NCBI GenBank assembly: GCA_029204045.2
Contig: CM055062.1
Span: forward strand, 4,944,648-5,008,647
DNA from: Tillandsia leiboldiana
Taxonomy: Eukaryota; Streptophyta; Magnoliopsida; Poales; Bromeliaceae
Length of the DNA stretch: 64,000 nucleotides
Direction of reading: 5' to 3'
In this document: in pieces, positions 51,482 through 64,000 of the stretch
Position numbering within the stretch: the first letter of the stretch is position 1
Layout: each line of letters starts with the position of its first letter
Notes under the pieces: generated by a model
Seen by the model: only the letters and a program-made list of their open reading frames with translations
Told to the model about the DNA's origin: nothing
The model's database searches: none
Position numbers and translations under genes: made by a program

Positions 51482-54400
51482 TCAATCAGTAGTCTCGAAC
51501 AGAAAAGGGTAGGCAGCTCTCATCTCTGACTCCAACTCCCAGGTAGCCTCTCGCTCCTCGTGATTGCTCCACAAGATCTTCACATAAGGAATGGCCCGGT
51601 TGCGCAATTCCCTCACCTCGCGAGCAAGAATTCGCAACGGGCGCTCCTCGTACACCATGTCCTCGCCGATCTCCAACGAAGTGAAGTCAATCACGTGCGA
51701 CAGATCAAACACATATCTCCTCAGAGCTGAGACATGGAAAACATCGTGCACACCTGCTAAGCGCGGAGGAAGAGCAACTCTATAAGCCACGGGGCCTACC
51801 CTCTCAAGTATCTAAAAGGGTCCAACAAAGCGGGGACTAAGCTTCCCACGCACTCCAAATCTTCGGACCCCTTTCGAAGGCGAGACCTTCAAGAAGACAT
51901 GATCACCAATCTGAAACTCTAGGTCTCGCCGCCGAGTATCAGCGTAGCTCCTCTGACGACTCTGGGCTATCTCAAGATGTCGGCGAACAACTCTGACCTT
52001 CTCTTCAGCCTCCAACAATAAATCCGGTCCCAAAGTCCTTCTCTCACCCATGTCACTCCAATACAAGGGTGACCGACACTTGCGTCCATACAACGCCTCA
52101 AACGGAGCCATCTGAATGCTTGCCTGATAGCTGTTGTTGTACGCAAACTCAACCAAAGGTAAGTGTCGGTACCACCCTCCTCCAAAATCCATAACGCACG
52201 CTCTCAACATATCCTCGAGGGTCTGTATGGTGCGCTCGGACTGGCCATCAGTCTGTGGGTGGAAAGCAGTGCTAAACCTGAGCTGGGTCCCCAAGGCTGA
52301 CTGTATACTCCCCCAAAAGCGTGACACAAATCTCGGATCCCGATCTGATACGATCGACGCTGGTACCCCATGTAGCCTCACTATCTCGTCCAAATACAAC
52401 TGTGCCAGACGCTCCAAAGACCAAGTCATCTGAACAGGCAAAAAATGTGCAGACTTGGTGAGTCTATCCACAATAACCCAAACTGCGTCGGCTCCACTCT
52501 GCGCTCTCGGTAGCCCTGTAACGAAGTCCATAGTAATGTGGTCCCATTTCCACTCGGGAATTGGAAGACTCTATAACTTGCCAGCAGGAACTCGGTGCTC
52601 AGCTTTCACTTGCTGGCAAGTTAAACAATGAGCCACGAATCTTCCAATGTCCCGCTTCATTCCGGACCACCAAAACTGTGCCTTGAGGTCCTTATACATC
52701 TTAGTACCACCAGGATGAATGGTATAAGGCGTATAATGGGCTTCCCTCAAAATCTGGTCTCTGATCTCTAGATCCGAAGGCACACATACTCGGTCCCTGT
52801 ACCGCAGTACTCCCGAGCTATCCACAGTAAAATCCCCTATCTGATCCACCTGAATCTGGGATCTAATCCTCTCTAAGTGGGGGTCCTCACTCTGCGTCTC
52901 CCTGATCCTGTCCAACAGAGTGGGCTGCAAGACCATAGACATAAGTCTAGCAGAGACCCCAGGGGATACCACCTCAATCTGGAGTCGCCTCATCTGCTCA
53001 ATCAGTGGTGCCTGCTGTGTGATCAACACACTCAAACTCTGCCCTGACCTCCGGCTCAAAGCATCTGCTACTACATTGGCCTTGCCGGGATGATAAAGGA
53101 TACTCACATCGTAATCCTTTAGCAATTCTAACCACCGGCGTTGCCTCAGGTTTAGTTCCTTTTGAGTGAACAAATACTTTAAGCTCTTATGATCTGTGTA
53201 GATCTCACAATGCTCCCCATAGAGGTAATGTCGCCACAGCTTCAATGCGAACACCACAGCTGCCAGCTCCAAATCATGAGTAGGGTAATTCTTCTCATAA
53301 TCCTTTAATTGCCGGGAAGCATAAGCAATTACCCTACCATGCTGCATCAGCACACATCCTAAACCGCTGTGCGAGGCGTCACTGTAAATCACGAAACCGT
53401 CACCCATCACTGGCAGTGCAAGAACTGGTGCTAGATCAATCTTCTCTTCAGCTCCTCAAAACTCTGCTGACACCGCTCAGTCCAAACAAACCTGGTCCCC
53501 TTCCTAGTCAGACTGGTCAGGGGAGTAGAGAGCTTCGCAAAGCCCTCTACGAACCGACGGTAGTAGCCTGCTAAGCCCAGAAAGCTCCGAACCTCCGTGA
53601 CCGTCGTCGGTCGTGGCCAATCCCGAACTGTATCAATCTTCGTCGGGTCAACTGCCACTCCTGCGGCTGATACTTTGTGGCCCAAGAATGCAACCTCCCG
53701 AAGCCAGAACTCACACTTCTTAAGCTTGGCATACAACTTCCTCTCACGTAGAAGCTGTAGCACTATCCTCAAGTGCTCCTCGTGCTCCACATCGCTCCGG
53801 GAGTAGATCAAAATATCATCAATGAAAACGACCACAAACCGGTCCAAGTACGGCTGGAATACCCGGTTCATCAAGTCCATAAATGCAGCAGGGGCATTAG
53901 TCAAACCAAAAGGCATAACTGTGAACTCATAATGCCCATACCGGGATCTAAAAAGCCGTCTTGGGGATGTCCTCGGCCCTCACCCTCAGCTGGTGGTAAC
54001 CTGACTGGAGATCAATCTTCGAGAACACCGACGCTCCCTGCAACTGATCAAACAAATCATCTATCCGTGGTAGGGGATACTTATTCCGGATGGTCACTTT
54101 ATTCAACTCTCGGTAATCCACACACAAACGAAGTGACCCATCCTTCTTCTTTACAAATAATACTGGCGCTCCCCACGGAGAAACACTGGGCCTAACAAAG
54201 CCCCTATCCATCAAATCCTGAAGCTGGGCCTTTAACTCTCTCAACTCAGCAGGCGCCATCCTATAAGGTGCCTTTGAGATTGGTGTGGTTCCTGGTGCCA
54301 CATCAATCACAAACTCTATCTCCCTCTCCGGCGGCATAGTCGTCAGCTCCGGGGGAAACACATCTGGGAACTCGCAGGCAACAGGAATATCCTCGAGTCC

Positions 54401-56322
54401 CAGTGCCGCCGTAGGCACCTCCACAATCGTCGCCAGGAAGGCGGTGCAGCCTCTACTCATCATCCGCCTAGCCCTCGCCGAAGAAATCGTCGCCGCGAAC
54501 AAGGAGCTCTGACAGCCCCTGAAAACAAACTCCTTCTGTCCCGGCTCGCGGAGGGTCACCGTCCTCTCTCTGCAGTCTATGATAGCATAATACCGAGACA
54601 ACCAGTCCATACCAAGTACGACATCGAAATCCTGGAGCTGCCGTAGGACAAGCAAGTCTGCCGGCAAAATCCAGGATCCCAACTGCGCAGGGCAATCCCT
54701 ACAGTACTCCTCGACATGCAATACACGATCTGGTATGTGAACCTCTAATGCATGCGGTAAAGAAACTACCTCTATACCATGTAGGGATGCAAATGCTCTA
54801 CTGATAAAAGAATGCGATGCACCGGTATCGAAAAGAGCACGAGAACGAACTGCAGAAATAAAAAATAATACCTGCGATGACTTGCTCTGCTGCTGTAGCG
54901 TCCTCAACCTGAGCGGCATAGACTCGACCGCTCGTCGCCGGGGGACGTCGCTCCGGCTGTCGCGAAGACGAAGAAGCATAGTCTGGCCGGCCGTAGGCTG
55001 CAGAAGGCCCAGCTGGGTAACGAGGAACAGAAGGTGCCGAAGCTGAGGAGGCAGCTGGATGACCGGCTCTACGGCACGTACTCGCGAAGTGACCGGACTG
55101 CCCGCAGCGGAAACAGCGGCCCTGCCTCTGCGGGCACAGAGTCGGTGGGTGCGGTCCTCCACAAATGATACATCGGTCGGGGCGCGGCTGCCGTGAAGTC
55201 TGCTGCTGCTGCGAGGACTGCTGCTGTCGAGGTGGTCTACGCTGCTGCTGCTGAGACTGCCGAGAGGCCCCGATCTTTGCCGCCCCTGTACCCCCGACCC
55301 TGCGAGTGGAACCGTGGAGGTCTCGGGGGTTCCCTGTCGGCTAGGACTGTCCCGCCTCCATCGGTGCCGGGCGCTTCGCCCCAGGAATCTCTATGGAGGT
55401 GGAACCACCTGTGCCATCACTGTCTCTCCACTCTCCACATATAAGGCCCTGCTCCATCGAGGCCTCCAAGGTCTGTAGTCTACGAGAGCGGACCAAACTG
55501 ATAGATGTCTCTACGCAACCCTCTCTCAAACATATAGATCCGGTGGCCCTCATCTCTGGCCACGTGGGGCATACAGGCTAACAGCCGATTGAAATCGGCT
55601 ATATACATGTGTACGGGCCTATCTCCCTGGCGGAGATTCCTCAGCTGCTCCCTCCAAGCTCTGCCGAACACTCTCTGGAAAGAAGGCCCCAAGAAGCAAA
55701 CTGCGAAACTCTGCCTACGAAAGAAGCTGCATCCCAGGCGGACCAGCTGGTCGCACACGCCACCACCATGCCTCGGCGTTGCTCTCCAGGAAGTGAGTAG
55801 CCAAAATAACTTGAAACCCCTCGTCAACAAATAGGCTCTCGAAATGGCGCTCCATGGCCGTAATCCACGACTCGGCCGCCCACGGCTCAACACTCATACC
55901 CGAAAAGCGGGGCGGATCAAACCGGCGGAACCTCATCAAAAGATCCACCACCTCCCACTTGCTCTGCCGAAGTCCAACGATCCAGACATCCCAGCCGGTG
56001 GCCTACTAGAAACTGGCTCCACCGGAACTGCCGGTGCAGGCTGCACAAAAAGGGGCGCCACAACAGGGAAAGAAGGCACTATGCGAACTCTCAGGGGGGT
56101 ACTACCGCGGCTGCGCTCTCTGCTCCATCAAGAGCACCAGCGTCCCAATGCCTCCTCCAGGCGCCGAGAAGCCTCCTCCTAGCGCTGAGATGCCTCAGCC
56201 AAACTGTGCCACCTGGGCACGAAGCTCCAGAACCTCTCTCTCCTGTCCCTGCCCGAGTCCCTCCTGCTCGGGCTCAGAAGAAGAAGGCTGAGAACGCGTC
56301 ACCATCGAGCGTCGAGGAGGCA
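51482..56322 (-). pseudogene. Broken gypsy chromovirus gag-pol
   Basis: Minus-strand pieces in order: Gag N-terminus from an ATG at 56320-56322 to a stop at 56195; Gag core in shifted frames (55951-55480); zinc knuckle CX2CX4HX4C (about 55080-55120); protease LFDTGASHS and RT start with intact SKIDLQSGYHQ (ORF 55162-53948); RT with FIDD (53916-53431); RNase H and start of integrase (53410-52571); integrase core with SDRD and DGQSE (52531-51812); chromodomain-like tail (51790-51482). Breaks include a one-base homopolymer shift at ~53940, a shift at ~53425, a TAG at 52568-52570, and a TAG at ~51811-51813. Domain order is gypsy. Some one-base shifts may be sequencing errors; the TAG codons are less likely to be. 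Confidence 0.88.
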
Positions 56323-56600
56323 TCCCCACCTGAGGGGCAAAGCAAAAGTCAGAACCCAAATCAACACTCGACCCAATCTAGCGAAAGTCAAAAAAGGCAT
56401 GTTCCCCTTCCCGAAGTACTATGTTGTCTGTAGCAACATAGTTACCACCAAAGGAAAACATGTCAATCACTCATCCCAAACCGCTGGGGAGAGTTAAAAC
56501 CCAATCGGGACTCTCGCTAAAATCACGGCTCTCACGTGGGTCATCCTAGGGTCCAACCACAAGCCTAGGGTTCCTAAGTCCTCCACGACCTATATCCTAG

Positions 56601-56612
56601 GCTCTGATACCA
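56601..56612 (-). other. Primer-binding site, tRNA-iMet, 12.3-kb gypsy
   Basis: gctctgatacca on the + strand, 8 nt before LTR-E, the same spacing as in the shorter family. Confidence 0.9.
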
Positions 56613-59122
56613 CTCTAATCTGTCACGCCCCGGGGTCGATACTGCGACCCGGGCCCGCCAACAGATCCGCCGCCCATACGAGAAGCCCCGTTATAGACGT
56701 AGCGACTAACCTGCAAGAGAACCTCTAATCTAGCAGATATCAGAGCTGAACATAGTAAAAGCAGAAATAAAAGCTACAATAATACAACTACAACTTCCAA
56801 ATATACACCCAACCTCACCTGATACAAGTGTCTATCAGAACAGCAGAAAAGGAAAGTACAACTCGATACCTCACTACAAAGCCACTCCACAAAACACATC
56901 CAAAAGTAGTAAGGGGTACATCTACTCTCGCTACTCAGAAGCTGACGGGAAGGGATCTATCTCGCGACTCCCTTACCTCGGTCCGAAGGAGCTGGATCAG
57001 CTACAGGAGCTGCAGGAACTGGAGCAGAAGTCCCTGGGGAAAAACACCACGAGGGGTGTGAGAACTACATCCCACAGTAGTTCTCAGTGGGTGCCGCCAA
57101 CAAACCCGACGGTCTGCCCACCAAGTCTACTAGAGGCATAGAATAAAATATGCAGTGCTGTAAGGAAAAACTGGAGAAGTAAAGTCTACAGCTACAATGC
57201 CTCTATCTAGATGCTCTACGAGTGGAACAGGAAGAACAATATGCTAGGGGAACAAATGCGTCGACAAGTCGGGAAAGAGGAACTCAAAACTCACGCCGGT
57301 ACAACAACCCGGCAAAAGCTCAACTCAACACCGGTACGACAACCCGGTAAAAGCTCAACTCAACGCCGGTACGACAACCCGGTCTCGCCTACTCCGGAGG
57401 GGCACTCGAGGGGAGCGACCCGCTCGAGTCAAAATGTGGCCCAAGTCCAACTGCTCTGCTGAATATCTCAGTAAATCAGATAAAAGTCGACGCTATGCTC
57501 AAGGTGGAGACTCACTCAATCCACAATGCAAAAAACCCAGTCCCAACTGATGCATAACACTAGTCGGTCCAACCGCCCACAGTTCGCGGTTGCCGAAACA
57601 ATTACTCGAGTCGATAATCTGGTGCTATCCCACCCGACTCAACAAATCACTGTCTCACTCACTGGCTGGAATCTACCCAGCTGAGATTCACTGTCACTCA
57701 GACAGTTCCCAAGAACTCAGATCCACCATCACTATCACTTTCCAAAGAAAACGAATCTACAGACTGCTATCAACTCCACTCGGTCCCCAGACACGAGTGC
57801 AAAAGCATCCCACAACCACCCGACCCTCAGCCCGCAACCCGAGCGAGAAAAGCTAAGTCCAGAATGACAAGTATAATACCGTGATGTGGGAATGTCTAGA
57901 ACAATAAAGAACCTAGCCCAAGTTGAAGTTTTCTACAGTCTGGCTGAACATGATACATATGGCAGGGGTGCTAGGTCAAGTTCCAAGATTTAATATTTAA
58001 ATATAATGTAGGGATCACAAAAAGATCATACGGTCCACCATCTAATACACAGGAGTGCTAATATTCATTTTCAGAAGATAAAATACTAATATTCAATTCT
58101 CACATGAATATATCTACTAACATTCAGTTCTCACATGAATATCTACTAACATTCAGTTCTCTCATGATAACAAGTCCAATCACTAACATGCATGGTCCTA
58201 CAATCATAGAATTAGCACGCGCAGTCCATAGATTTTGCAAGCAAGGTCACCCACCTGAACGTGCTAACTGTCCGGGATCGTACAGCTGAAAATACCCAAG
58301 AATCCAAATCTCCTACTCCAAAGGATTCCAGCAACACACAAACTCTCCTAGGTACAACACAAAGTCCACAATTACACTTCAACTCCAAAACTGTCCATAA
58401 AACCTACACAGAATTTCAGTCACAAAGTTGCCCCTTTTTGGACCTGCTAAAAATTCCAAAAAAACATATCCTCGCAGTCGATATCTTCGAAACGGTACCC
58501 TGCACGCCCAAATCCGAGTTCCGAAGGTCAAGATACAAATTCGCAAGGCAGTATACTCAAAAGATTACTGCACAAAAACTGTAGCACTGAATACAGGAAA
58601 AACGGGATTTTCACCTCCAAAAGAAACTCTGGAAAAATCCAAGAAAAAATACGAGCTTGTTCCTTGTGATCTGTAGATGAAAAACTTGTATAAGCACGCC
58701 TCAATCCGATGCTCGTACGTAAAGATATGGCTAAAACACTCCAATGCTGTCCCCAAAACCAGACAGAAAAAGGGGGTCACAAGGCACCTCGGGATCCGTG
58801 CCAAAAACTCGAAATGGGAGAGCACGATCAATACGAAATATGAAGCCCTACCTCTCTGGAGTAAGTCGGCGCAAGAATCGCAAAAATCGAAGGTCGGGGT
58901 AGCCCAGGGGAGTGCCAACACTGAACTGTGACGAAGAAGATCACCGGAAAAAGAACGTCGCACCGCGCCGTAAAATCTGTAACCTCGGGATGCGTGTCCC
59001 GAAAAATCCCAAAACTCTGCAGGTGGGAAGAAACACTTGAAGAAGAACAAATGTCAAGAAAGGAGCTCGGGGGTTTGAAGCCTGGAAAGAGGAGAAAACG
59101 GCTCAGAATGCAGCTCGGGCTC

Positions 59123-59130
59123 CTTTTATA
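59123..59130 (-). promoter_or_regulatory. TATA box of LTR-E
   Basis: cttttata on the + strand; this copy would drive the 12.3-kb element. Confidence 0.7.
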
Positions 59131-59620
59131 GGCCAAAAGAAACAATTCAATTAATACCGGATGTGTCCCGGTTCCGGGCGTCTACAGTGCGGCCCAGCCC
59201 AAGATTCGGGCGGCCAGTGCGGCCCAGCCCGAATTCGGGCGCGCACAGTGCGGCCCGGCCCGGCCGGTTTCGGGCCGGGCGCCCACAGTGCGGCCCGGCC
59301 CGGCCCAGCCCGCACACGGGATCCAGCCGGACGCCCACCTGGTCCGACCCCACCCTGGGGCTTGACACGTGTCCACCGAACATCGGGCAGCGGTGCAAGC
59401 CCCGTCGGGAAGCGCGCGTGTCCACTGCCCGGTCAGCGGGGGGGGTGGAGCAGCTCACCTGCCCCCACCTGCCCGCCAGTACGGCCGGTACGGCCCCTGC
59501 CAGGCGCGCACGCTGCGTGGACCGCACGCGCGCGTGAGCCGGCCACGCAGGCCGCCACGTGGCGCGCCCTGGTGCATGCTCCATGCCGCGAGTCCCCGTG
59601 GACCGCGCACACTACGCCCG

Positions 59621-59819
59621 CCAATAGTGACCTGCCACGTGTCCACAGCGCCGGCCCATGCACCCGCGCCAACGCTCGGTGGACCGCGCCGTGTGGACCG
59701 ATCAATCCCGCGCTGCCACGTGGATTCCCGCCGGTCCACGCCTCTTGCCGTGCACCCGGGCCTTCCAGGTCGTTCCTGGACCGGGCCGCGTGCACCACCC
59801 AATCAGCGGCTGCCACGTG
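59621..59819 (-). promoter_or_regulatory. CCAAT/G-box promoter modules, LTR-E
   Basis: Three modules with starts 81 and 97 bp apart; the middle one has lost the first C of CCAAT while its G-box is intact. Confidence 0.6.
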
Positions 59820-60148
59820 GCACCCCCCCGCCGGTCCACAACTCCCCCATGCACCGAAAAAACAGAAAAACTTCCGGGAGTCCATTTTTGGGCATCCGGA
59901 CTCAGAATTTAACAAGCAAATAGTCGTTTTCAAGCGTTTTTCCGTGCTGAATTCATTTCCGACGTCAGATTGGCCTAATTCTCTTTCAAAATTCCGGCAA
60001 ACCCAGCCGAAAGCCAACACAGCTAATAAAACCCTACAGGGCCCATCTGTGACATCCTATTGATGCACCATGGGCCAGATACACCAACACCAGGTGTTCT
60101 AACAGTGGATTCATCGGAAGAACGCTGCATGGGGTTCGGGGGCCTACA

Positions 60149-60153
60149 GGGTT
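60149..60153. repeat. Target-site duplication, right copy (gggtt)
   Basis: Partner of 47871-47875. Confidence 0.9.
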
Positions 60154-61378
60154 GATGCGGGTCCTCCATAGAAGATACATCTGTTTCATCTCTCGCTGCT
60201 GTGTCGATGGTATCTCTCAGAGCTCTGTCTAGCCGAAGACCCATGGCATTGAGAGCGAGATCGTGGATGTCTCTATGGTCTCCTCCCACTAGTTTGTCCC
60301 TCATCATTTGGCGCTGGGTGCTTCCTGTCTTGACCTCGCTCCGACGCTGCTACCCGCTCCCTAAACAACCGTGGCTCCACACTCCACCCAGAGAGCTTGC
60401 TCAGTCACTGCATCTAAGGTCTACAACCTTTGTGCCTGAACTATAGTGTAAATCTACTGTCGAAGCCCTTGCTTATACAAGTAGACCTTATGCGCCTCAT
60501 CCTTGGCAACGAACGGTATATAGTTCAACAACCGCAATAAACTCTCTCGTATACTCCTGCACCGTTCCATCTCCCTATTGTAGTTCTTTATATCCTCTTT
60601 GAGTTTTTGCTTAACATTGCTCGAAAAAAAATAGGCCCCGAACAGTAATTTCTCGAAACTGGTCCATGTTATCTGTTGTGCACCCTGAGGTCTGGTCGAT
60701 TTGATCCTCCACCACCACGTATGTGTATCACCTTGTAGACAATTGATGCCACATGGACCTGATCTCTCTCAGGGATGTGAAAGATCCTCAAACAGTTTCT
60801 CCATAGCTCCACCTAAGCCTCCACAACCCATGGCTAGGTTCCTGACCACTAAACCTCGGAGGATCAATATGGAAAGTTAGCTAATCTCGCTTAGATTCAC
60901 TCTTACTCTGCCACTAACAACTGCTTGTCGGTCCTTGACGTCTCTCTCTCCTAGGCATTGGTAATGCAAAAATTATTATTGCTGAAGGTGTAGCCATTGC
61001 TAGGGCACCTATTGGTGTAGTCAGTGGTGGCGCCTGAGGCTCAGAGGCTCGCAATGTAGTATTGGGTTGTTGTGCCCACATCTCGCACATCCTCTGTAGA
61101 GTGCGCCCTGCTGTCGGGTAGCTTGGGCCAAACTAGCCAACTGTCCCCACATATCCTACGACTCACTCGATCCTACTTGCTTCACTCCTTAGGTGGTGCT
61201 GTTGTGGCTCGTATCAGTGGTGGACGCTTGGAAGGCATTTGATCACCTGTAACATAACACAAATACAACTCAACCTAATCAGTGAAAGTCTAGAAATTTT
61301 ATTTTTTTTTTCTTCCTCAATATTATGTTGGTCTGAAACCGATATAATTACCGACAGAAAAAGTCAACATCACTTTCG
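60154..61378 (-). pseudogene. Old gypsy remnant, right part: Gag
   Basis: Decayed Gag on the minus strand. 60440-60790 matches the Gag core at ~55440-55800, including the KDEAHKVY-like segment against RDEGHRIY. 60154-60420 is the basic linker leading to the zinc knuckle that continues at 47870 on the other side of the younger insertion. An ATG-like Gag start lies near 61240. No long ORF survives. Confidence 0.65.
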
Positions 61379-61478
61379 NNNNNNNNNNNNNNNNNNNNNN
61401 NNNNNNNNNNNNNNNNNNNNNNNNNNNNNNNNNNNNNNNNNNNNNNNNNNNNNNNNNNNNNNNNNNNNNNNNNNNNNN
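61379..61478. other. Assembly gap (100 N)
   Basis: A 100-N placeholder. The sequence changes from old-gypsy gag leader to the end of a D-type LTR across it, so the join may be arbitrary. Confidence 0.98.
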
Positions 61479-64000
61479 ACCCAACACCAGGTGTTTTAAC
61501 AGTGGATTCAATCGGAAGAACGCTGCATGGGGTTCGGGGGTCCTACATCCTCCCCCACTAAAAAGAGTTTCGTCCCGCGAACAAAGAACGTAAGACAAGC
61601 GTACCTCAATCAGTAGTCTCGAACAGAAAAGGGTAGGCAGCTCTCATCTCTGACTCAACTCCCCAGGTAGCCTCTCGCTCCTCGGATTGCTCCACAAGTC
61701 TTCCCATAAGGAATGGCCCGGTTGCGCAATTCCCTCACCTCGCGAGCAAGAATTCGCAAGCGGCGCTCCTCGTACACCATGTCCTCGCCGTCTCCAACTA
61801 AGTGAAGTCATCACGTGCGACAGATCAAACACATATCTCCCAGAGCTGAGACATGGAAACCTCGTGCACACCTGCTAAACGCGGAGGAAGAGCACTCTAA
61901 AGCCACGGGCCTACCCTCTCAAGTATCTAAAAGGGTCCACAAAGCGGGGACTAAGGCTTCCCACCACTTCCAAATCTTCGGACCCCTTTTCGAAGGCGAG
62001 ACCTTCAAGAAGACATGATCACCAATCTGAAACTCTAGGTCTCGCCGCCGAGTTCAGCGTAGCTCCTCTGACGACTCTGGCTATCTCAAGATGTCGGCGA
62101 ACAACTCTGACCTTCCTCTTCAGCCTCCAACAATAAATCCGGTCCCAAAGTCCTTCTCTCACCCATGTCACTCCAATACAAGGGTGACCGACACTTGCGT
62201 CCATACAACGCCTCAAACGGAGCCATCTGAATGCTTGCCTGATAGCTGTTGTTGTACGCAAACTCAACCAAAGGTAAGTGTCGGTACCACCCTCCTCCAA
62301 AATCCATAACGCACGCTCTCAACATATCCTCGAGGGTCTGTATGGTGCGCTCGACTGGCCATCAGTCTGGGTGGAAAGCAGTGCTAACCTGAGCTGGGTC
62401 CCCAAGGCTGACTGTATACTCCCCCAAAAGCGTGACACAAATCTCGGATCCCGATCTGATACGATCGACGCTGGTACCCCATGTAGCCTCACTATCTCGT
62501 CCAAATACAACTGTGCCAGACGCTCCAAAGACCAAGTCATCTGAACAGGCAAAAAATGTGCAGACTTGGTGAGTCTATCCACAATAACCCAAACTGCGTC
62601 GGCTCACTCTGCGCTCTCGGTAGCCCTGTAACGAAGTCCATAGTAATGTGGTCCCATTTCCACTCGGAATTGGAAGACTCTATAACTTGCCAGCAGGAAC
62701 TCGGTGCTCAGCTTTCCTTGCTGGCAAGTTAAACAATGAGCCACGAATCTTCCAATGTCCGCTTCATTCCGGACCACCAAAACTGTGCCTTGAGGTCCTT
62801 ATACATCTTAGTACCACCAGGATGAATGGTATAAGGCGTATAATGGGCTTCCCTCAAATCTGGTCTCTGATCTCTAGATCCGAAGGCACACATACTCGGT
62901 CCCTGTACCGCAGTACTCCCGAGCTATCCACAGTAAAATCCCCTATCTGATCCACCTGAATCTGGGATCTAATCCTCTCTAAGTGGGGGTCCCTCACTCT
63001 GCGTTCTCCCTGATCCTGTCCCAACAGAGGGGCTGCAAGACCAATAGCATAAGTCTAGCAGAGACCCCAGGGGATACCACCTCAATCTGGAGTCGCCTCA
63101 TCTGCTCAATCAGTGGTGCCTGCTGTGTGATCAACACACTCAAACTCTGCCCTGACCTCCGGCTCAAAGCATCTGCTACTACATTGGCCTTGCCGGGATG
63201 ATAAAGGATACTCACATCGTAATCCTTTAGCAATTCTAACCACCGGCGTTGCCTCAGGTTTAGTTCCTTTGAGTGAACAAATACTTTAAGCTCTTATGAT
63301 CTGTGTAGATCTCACAATGCTCCCATAGAGGTAATGTCGCCACAGCTTCAATGCGAACACCACAGCTGCCAGCTCCAAATCATGAGTAGGGTAATTCCTT
63401 CTCATAATCCTTTAATTGCCGGGAAGCATAAGCAATTACCCTACCATGCTGCATCAGCACACATCCTAAACCGCTGTGCGAGGCGTCACTGTAAATCACG
63501 AAAACCGTCACCCATCACTGGCAGTGCAAGAACTGGTGCTAGATCAATCTTCTCTTCAGCTCCTCAAAACTCTGCTGACACCGCTCAGTCCAAACAAACC
63601 TGGTCCCCTTCCTAGTCAGACTGGTCAGGGAGTAGAGAGCTTCGCAAAGCCCTCTACGAACCGACGGTAGTAGCCTGCTAAGCCCAGAAAGCTCCGAACC
63701 TCCGTGACCGTCGTCGGTCGTGGCCAATCCCGAACTGTATCAATCTTCGTCGGGTCAACTGCCACTCCTGCGGCTGATACTTTGTGGCCCAAGAATGCAA
63801 CCTCCCGAAGCCAGAACTCACACTTCTTAAGCTTGGCATACAACTTCCTCTCACGTAGAAGCTGTAGCACTATCCTCAAGTGCTCCTCGTGCTCCACATC
63901 GCTCCGGGAGTAGATCAAAATATCATCAATGAAAACGACCACAAACCGGTCCAAGTACGGCTGGAATACCCGGTTCATCAAGTCCATAAATGCAGCAGGG
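61479..64000 (-). mobile_element. Second copy of the 12.3-kb gypsy family, cut by gap and window end
   Basis: 61479-61547 is the last ~70 bp of a D-type LTR, then the PPT and the pol 3' half: tail, integrase (62319-62582 and around), RNase H (62994-63233), RT (63625-63987). It is collinear with 51350-53907. At the C/T difference between LTR-D and LTR-E in ccaggtgtt(t/c)t it matches LTR-D. Differences are nearly all one-base indels between 61500 and ~63600, fading away from the gap, which looks like unpolished sequence. It may be another insertion or the same locus assembled twice. Confidence 0.8.

Larger units (their letters stand above)
47876..60148 (-). mobile_element. Complete 12.3-kb Ty3/gypsy chromovirus insertion
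   Basis: Two LTRs (47876-51421 and 56621-60148) of ~3.5 kb, TG...CA, with PPT, broken gag-pol and primer site between, flanked by a perfect gggtt duplication. It sits in the gag of an older gypsy of related type. LTR termini, PPT, primer site and promoter match the 542-19274 family, so this longer element is a plausible former source of proteins for the shorter one. In its present state gag-pol has nonsense codons and frameshifts. Confidence 0.92.
56621..60148 (-). repeat. Gypsy LTR-E (5' LTR), 3.53 kb
   Basis: The promoter-bearing LTR of the insertion, ending at 60148 next to the gggtt duplication. TATA is at 59123-59130. Modules are at 59621-59641, 59702-59722 (CCAAT changed to TCAAT) and 59799-59819. 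A 35-bp tandem array lies at 57294-57383. Confidence 0.9.

Overview
This is a plant nuclear genome window made almost entirely of nested LTR retrotransposons around one recognisable host gene. The host gene (41162-42415, + strand) encodes a DUF740/OCTOPUS-like protein, a family known only from land plants. The mix of a Sirevirus-type Ty1/copia element and Tekay/Del-type Ty3/gypsy chromoviruses with LTRs of 2.6-4.1 kb fits a flowering plant, most likely a monocot; the species cannot be fixed from the sequence. There are no rRNA or tRNA genes, CRISPR arrays or bacterial features. Two 100-base N runs (9098-9197 and 61379-61478) are assembly gaps of unknown size, and sequence near them is rich in single-base indels.

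Layout. 1-541 and 19280-20264 are Sirevirus-like LTR and untranslated sequence, split by a gypsy cluster. 542-19274 is a minus-strand gypsy composite of three LTRs (4.1, 3.7 with a gap, 4.1 kb) and two ~3.4-kb internal regions, flanked by one 5-bp target duplication (tcggc). Its coding regions are ruined in both copies although the LTRs are nearly identical, so it looks like a non-autonomous lineage. 20265-25388 is a minus-strand Sirevirus gag-pol split by one in-frame TAG, with its 5' LTR at 25422-26751. 26752-37373 is a plus-strand gypsy chromovirus with a 1571-codon gag-pol. That ORF lacks the first catalytic Asp of reverse transcriptase, ends at an early TGA, and sits between two LTRs that match only over their last ~900 bp. 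37374-37848 is a TRIM-like element cut by that gypsy. 37946-38775 is a solo copia LTR with a perfect target duplication (gtatc).

The region from 38.8 to 47.0 kb is the gene island: AT-rich upstream DNA, a MITE-like element directly before the leader, the OCTOPUS-like gene, a probable non-autonomous Helitron (44900-46041) and a 174-bp MITE (46096-46269) made of five consecutive hairpins. From 46978 on is an old, internally deleted minus-strand gypsy, interrupted in gag by a complete 12.3-kb gypsy (47876-60148, target duplication gggtt). After the second gap another copy of the same 12.3-kb family begins (61479-64000) and runs off the window.

The gypsy elements of 0.5-19.3 kb and 47.9-60.1 kb are related: same LTR termini, same initiator-Met primer site and polypurine tract, the same minus-strand TATA box, and the same promoter design. 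That design is a series of ~80-bp modules, each with a CCAAT-type box at a fixed 7-nt distance from a CACGTG G-box. The shorter, coding-dead element probably depended on proteins from the longer family. The strongest candidates for something undescribed are this composite promoter array, the five-hairpin MITE, and the triple-LTR composite; no novel multigene system is visible.
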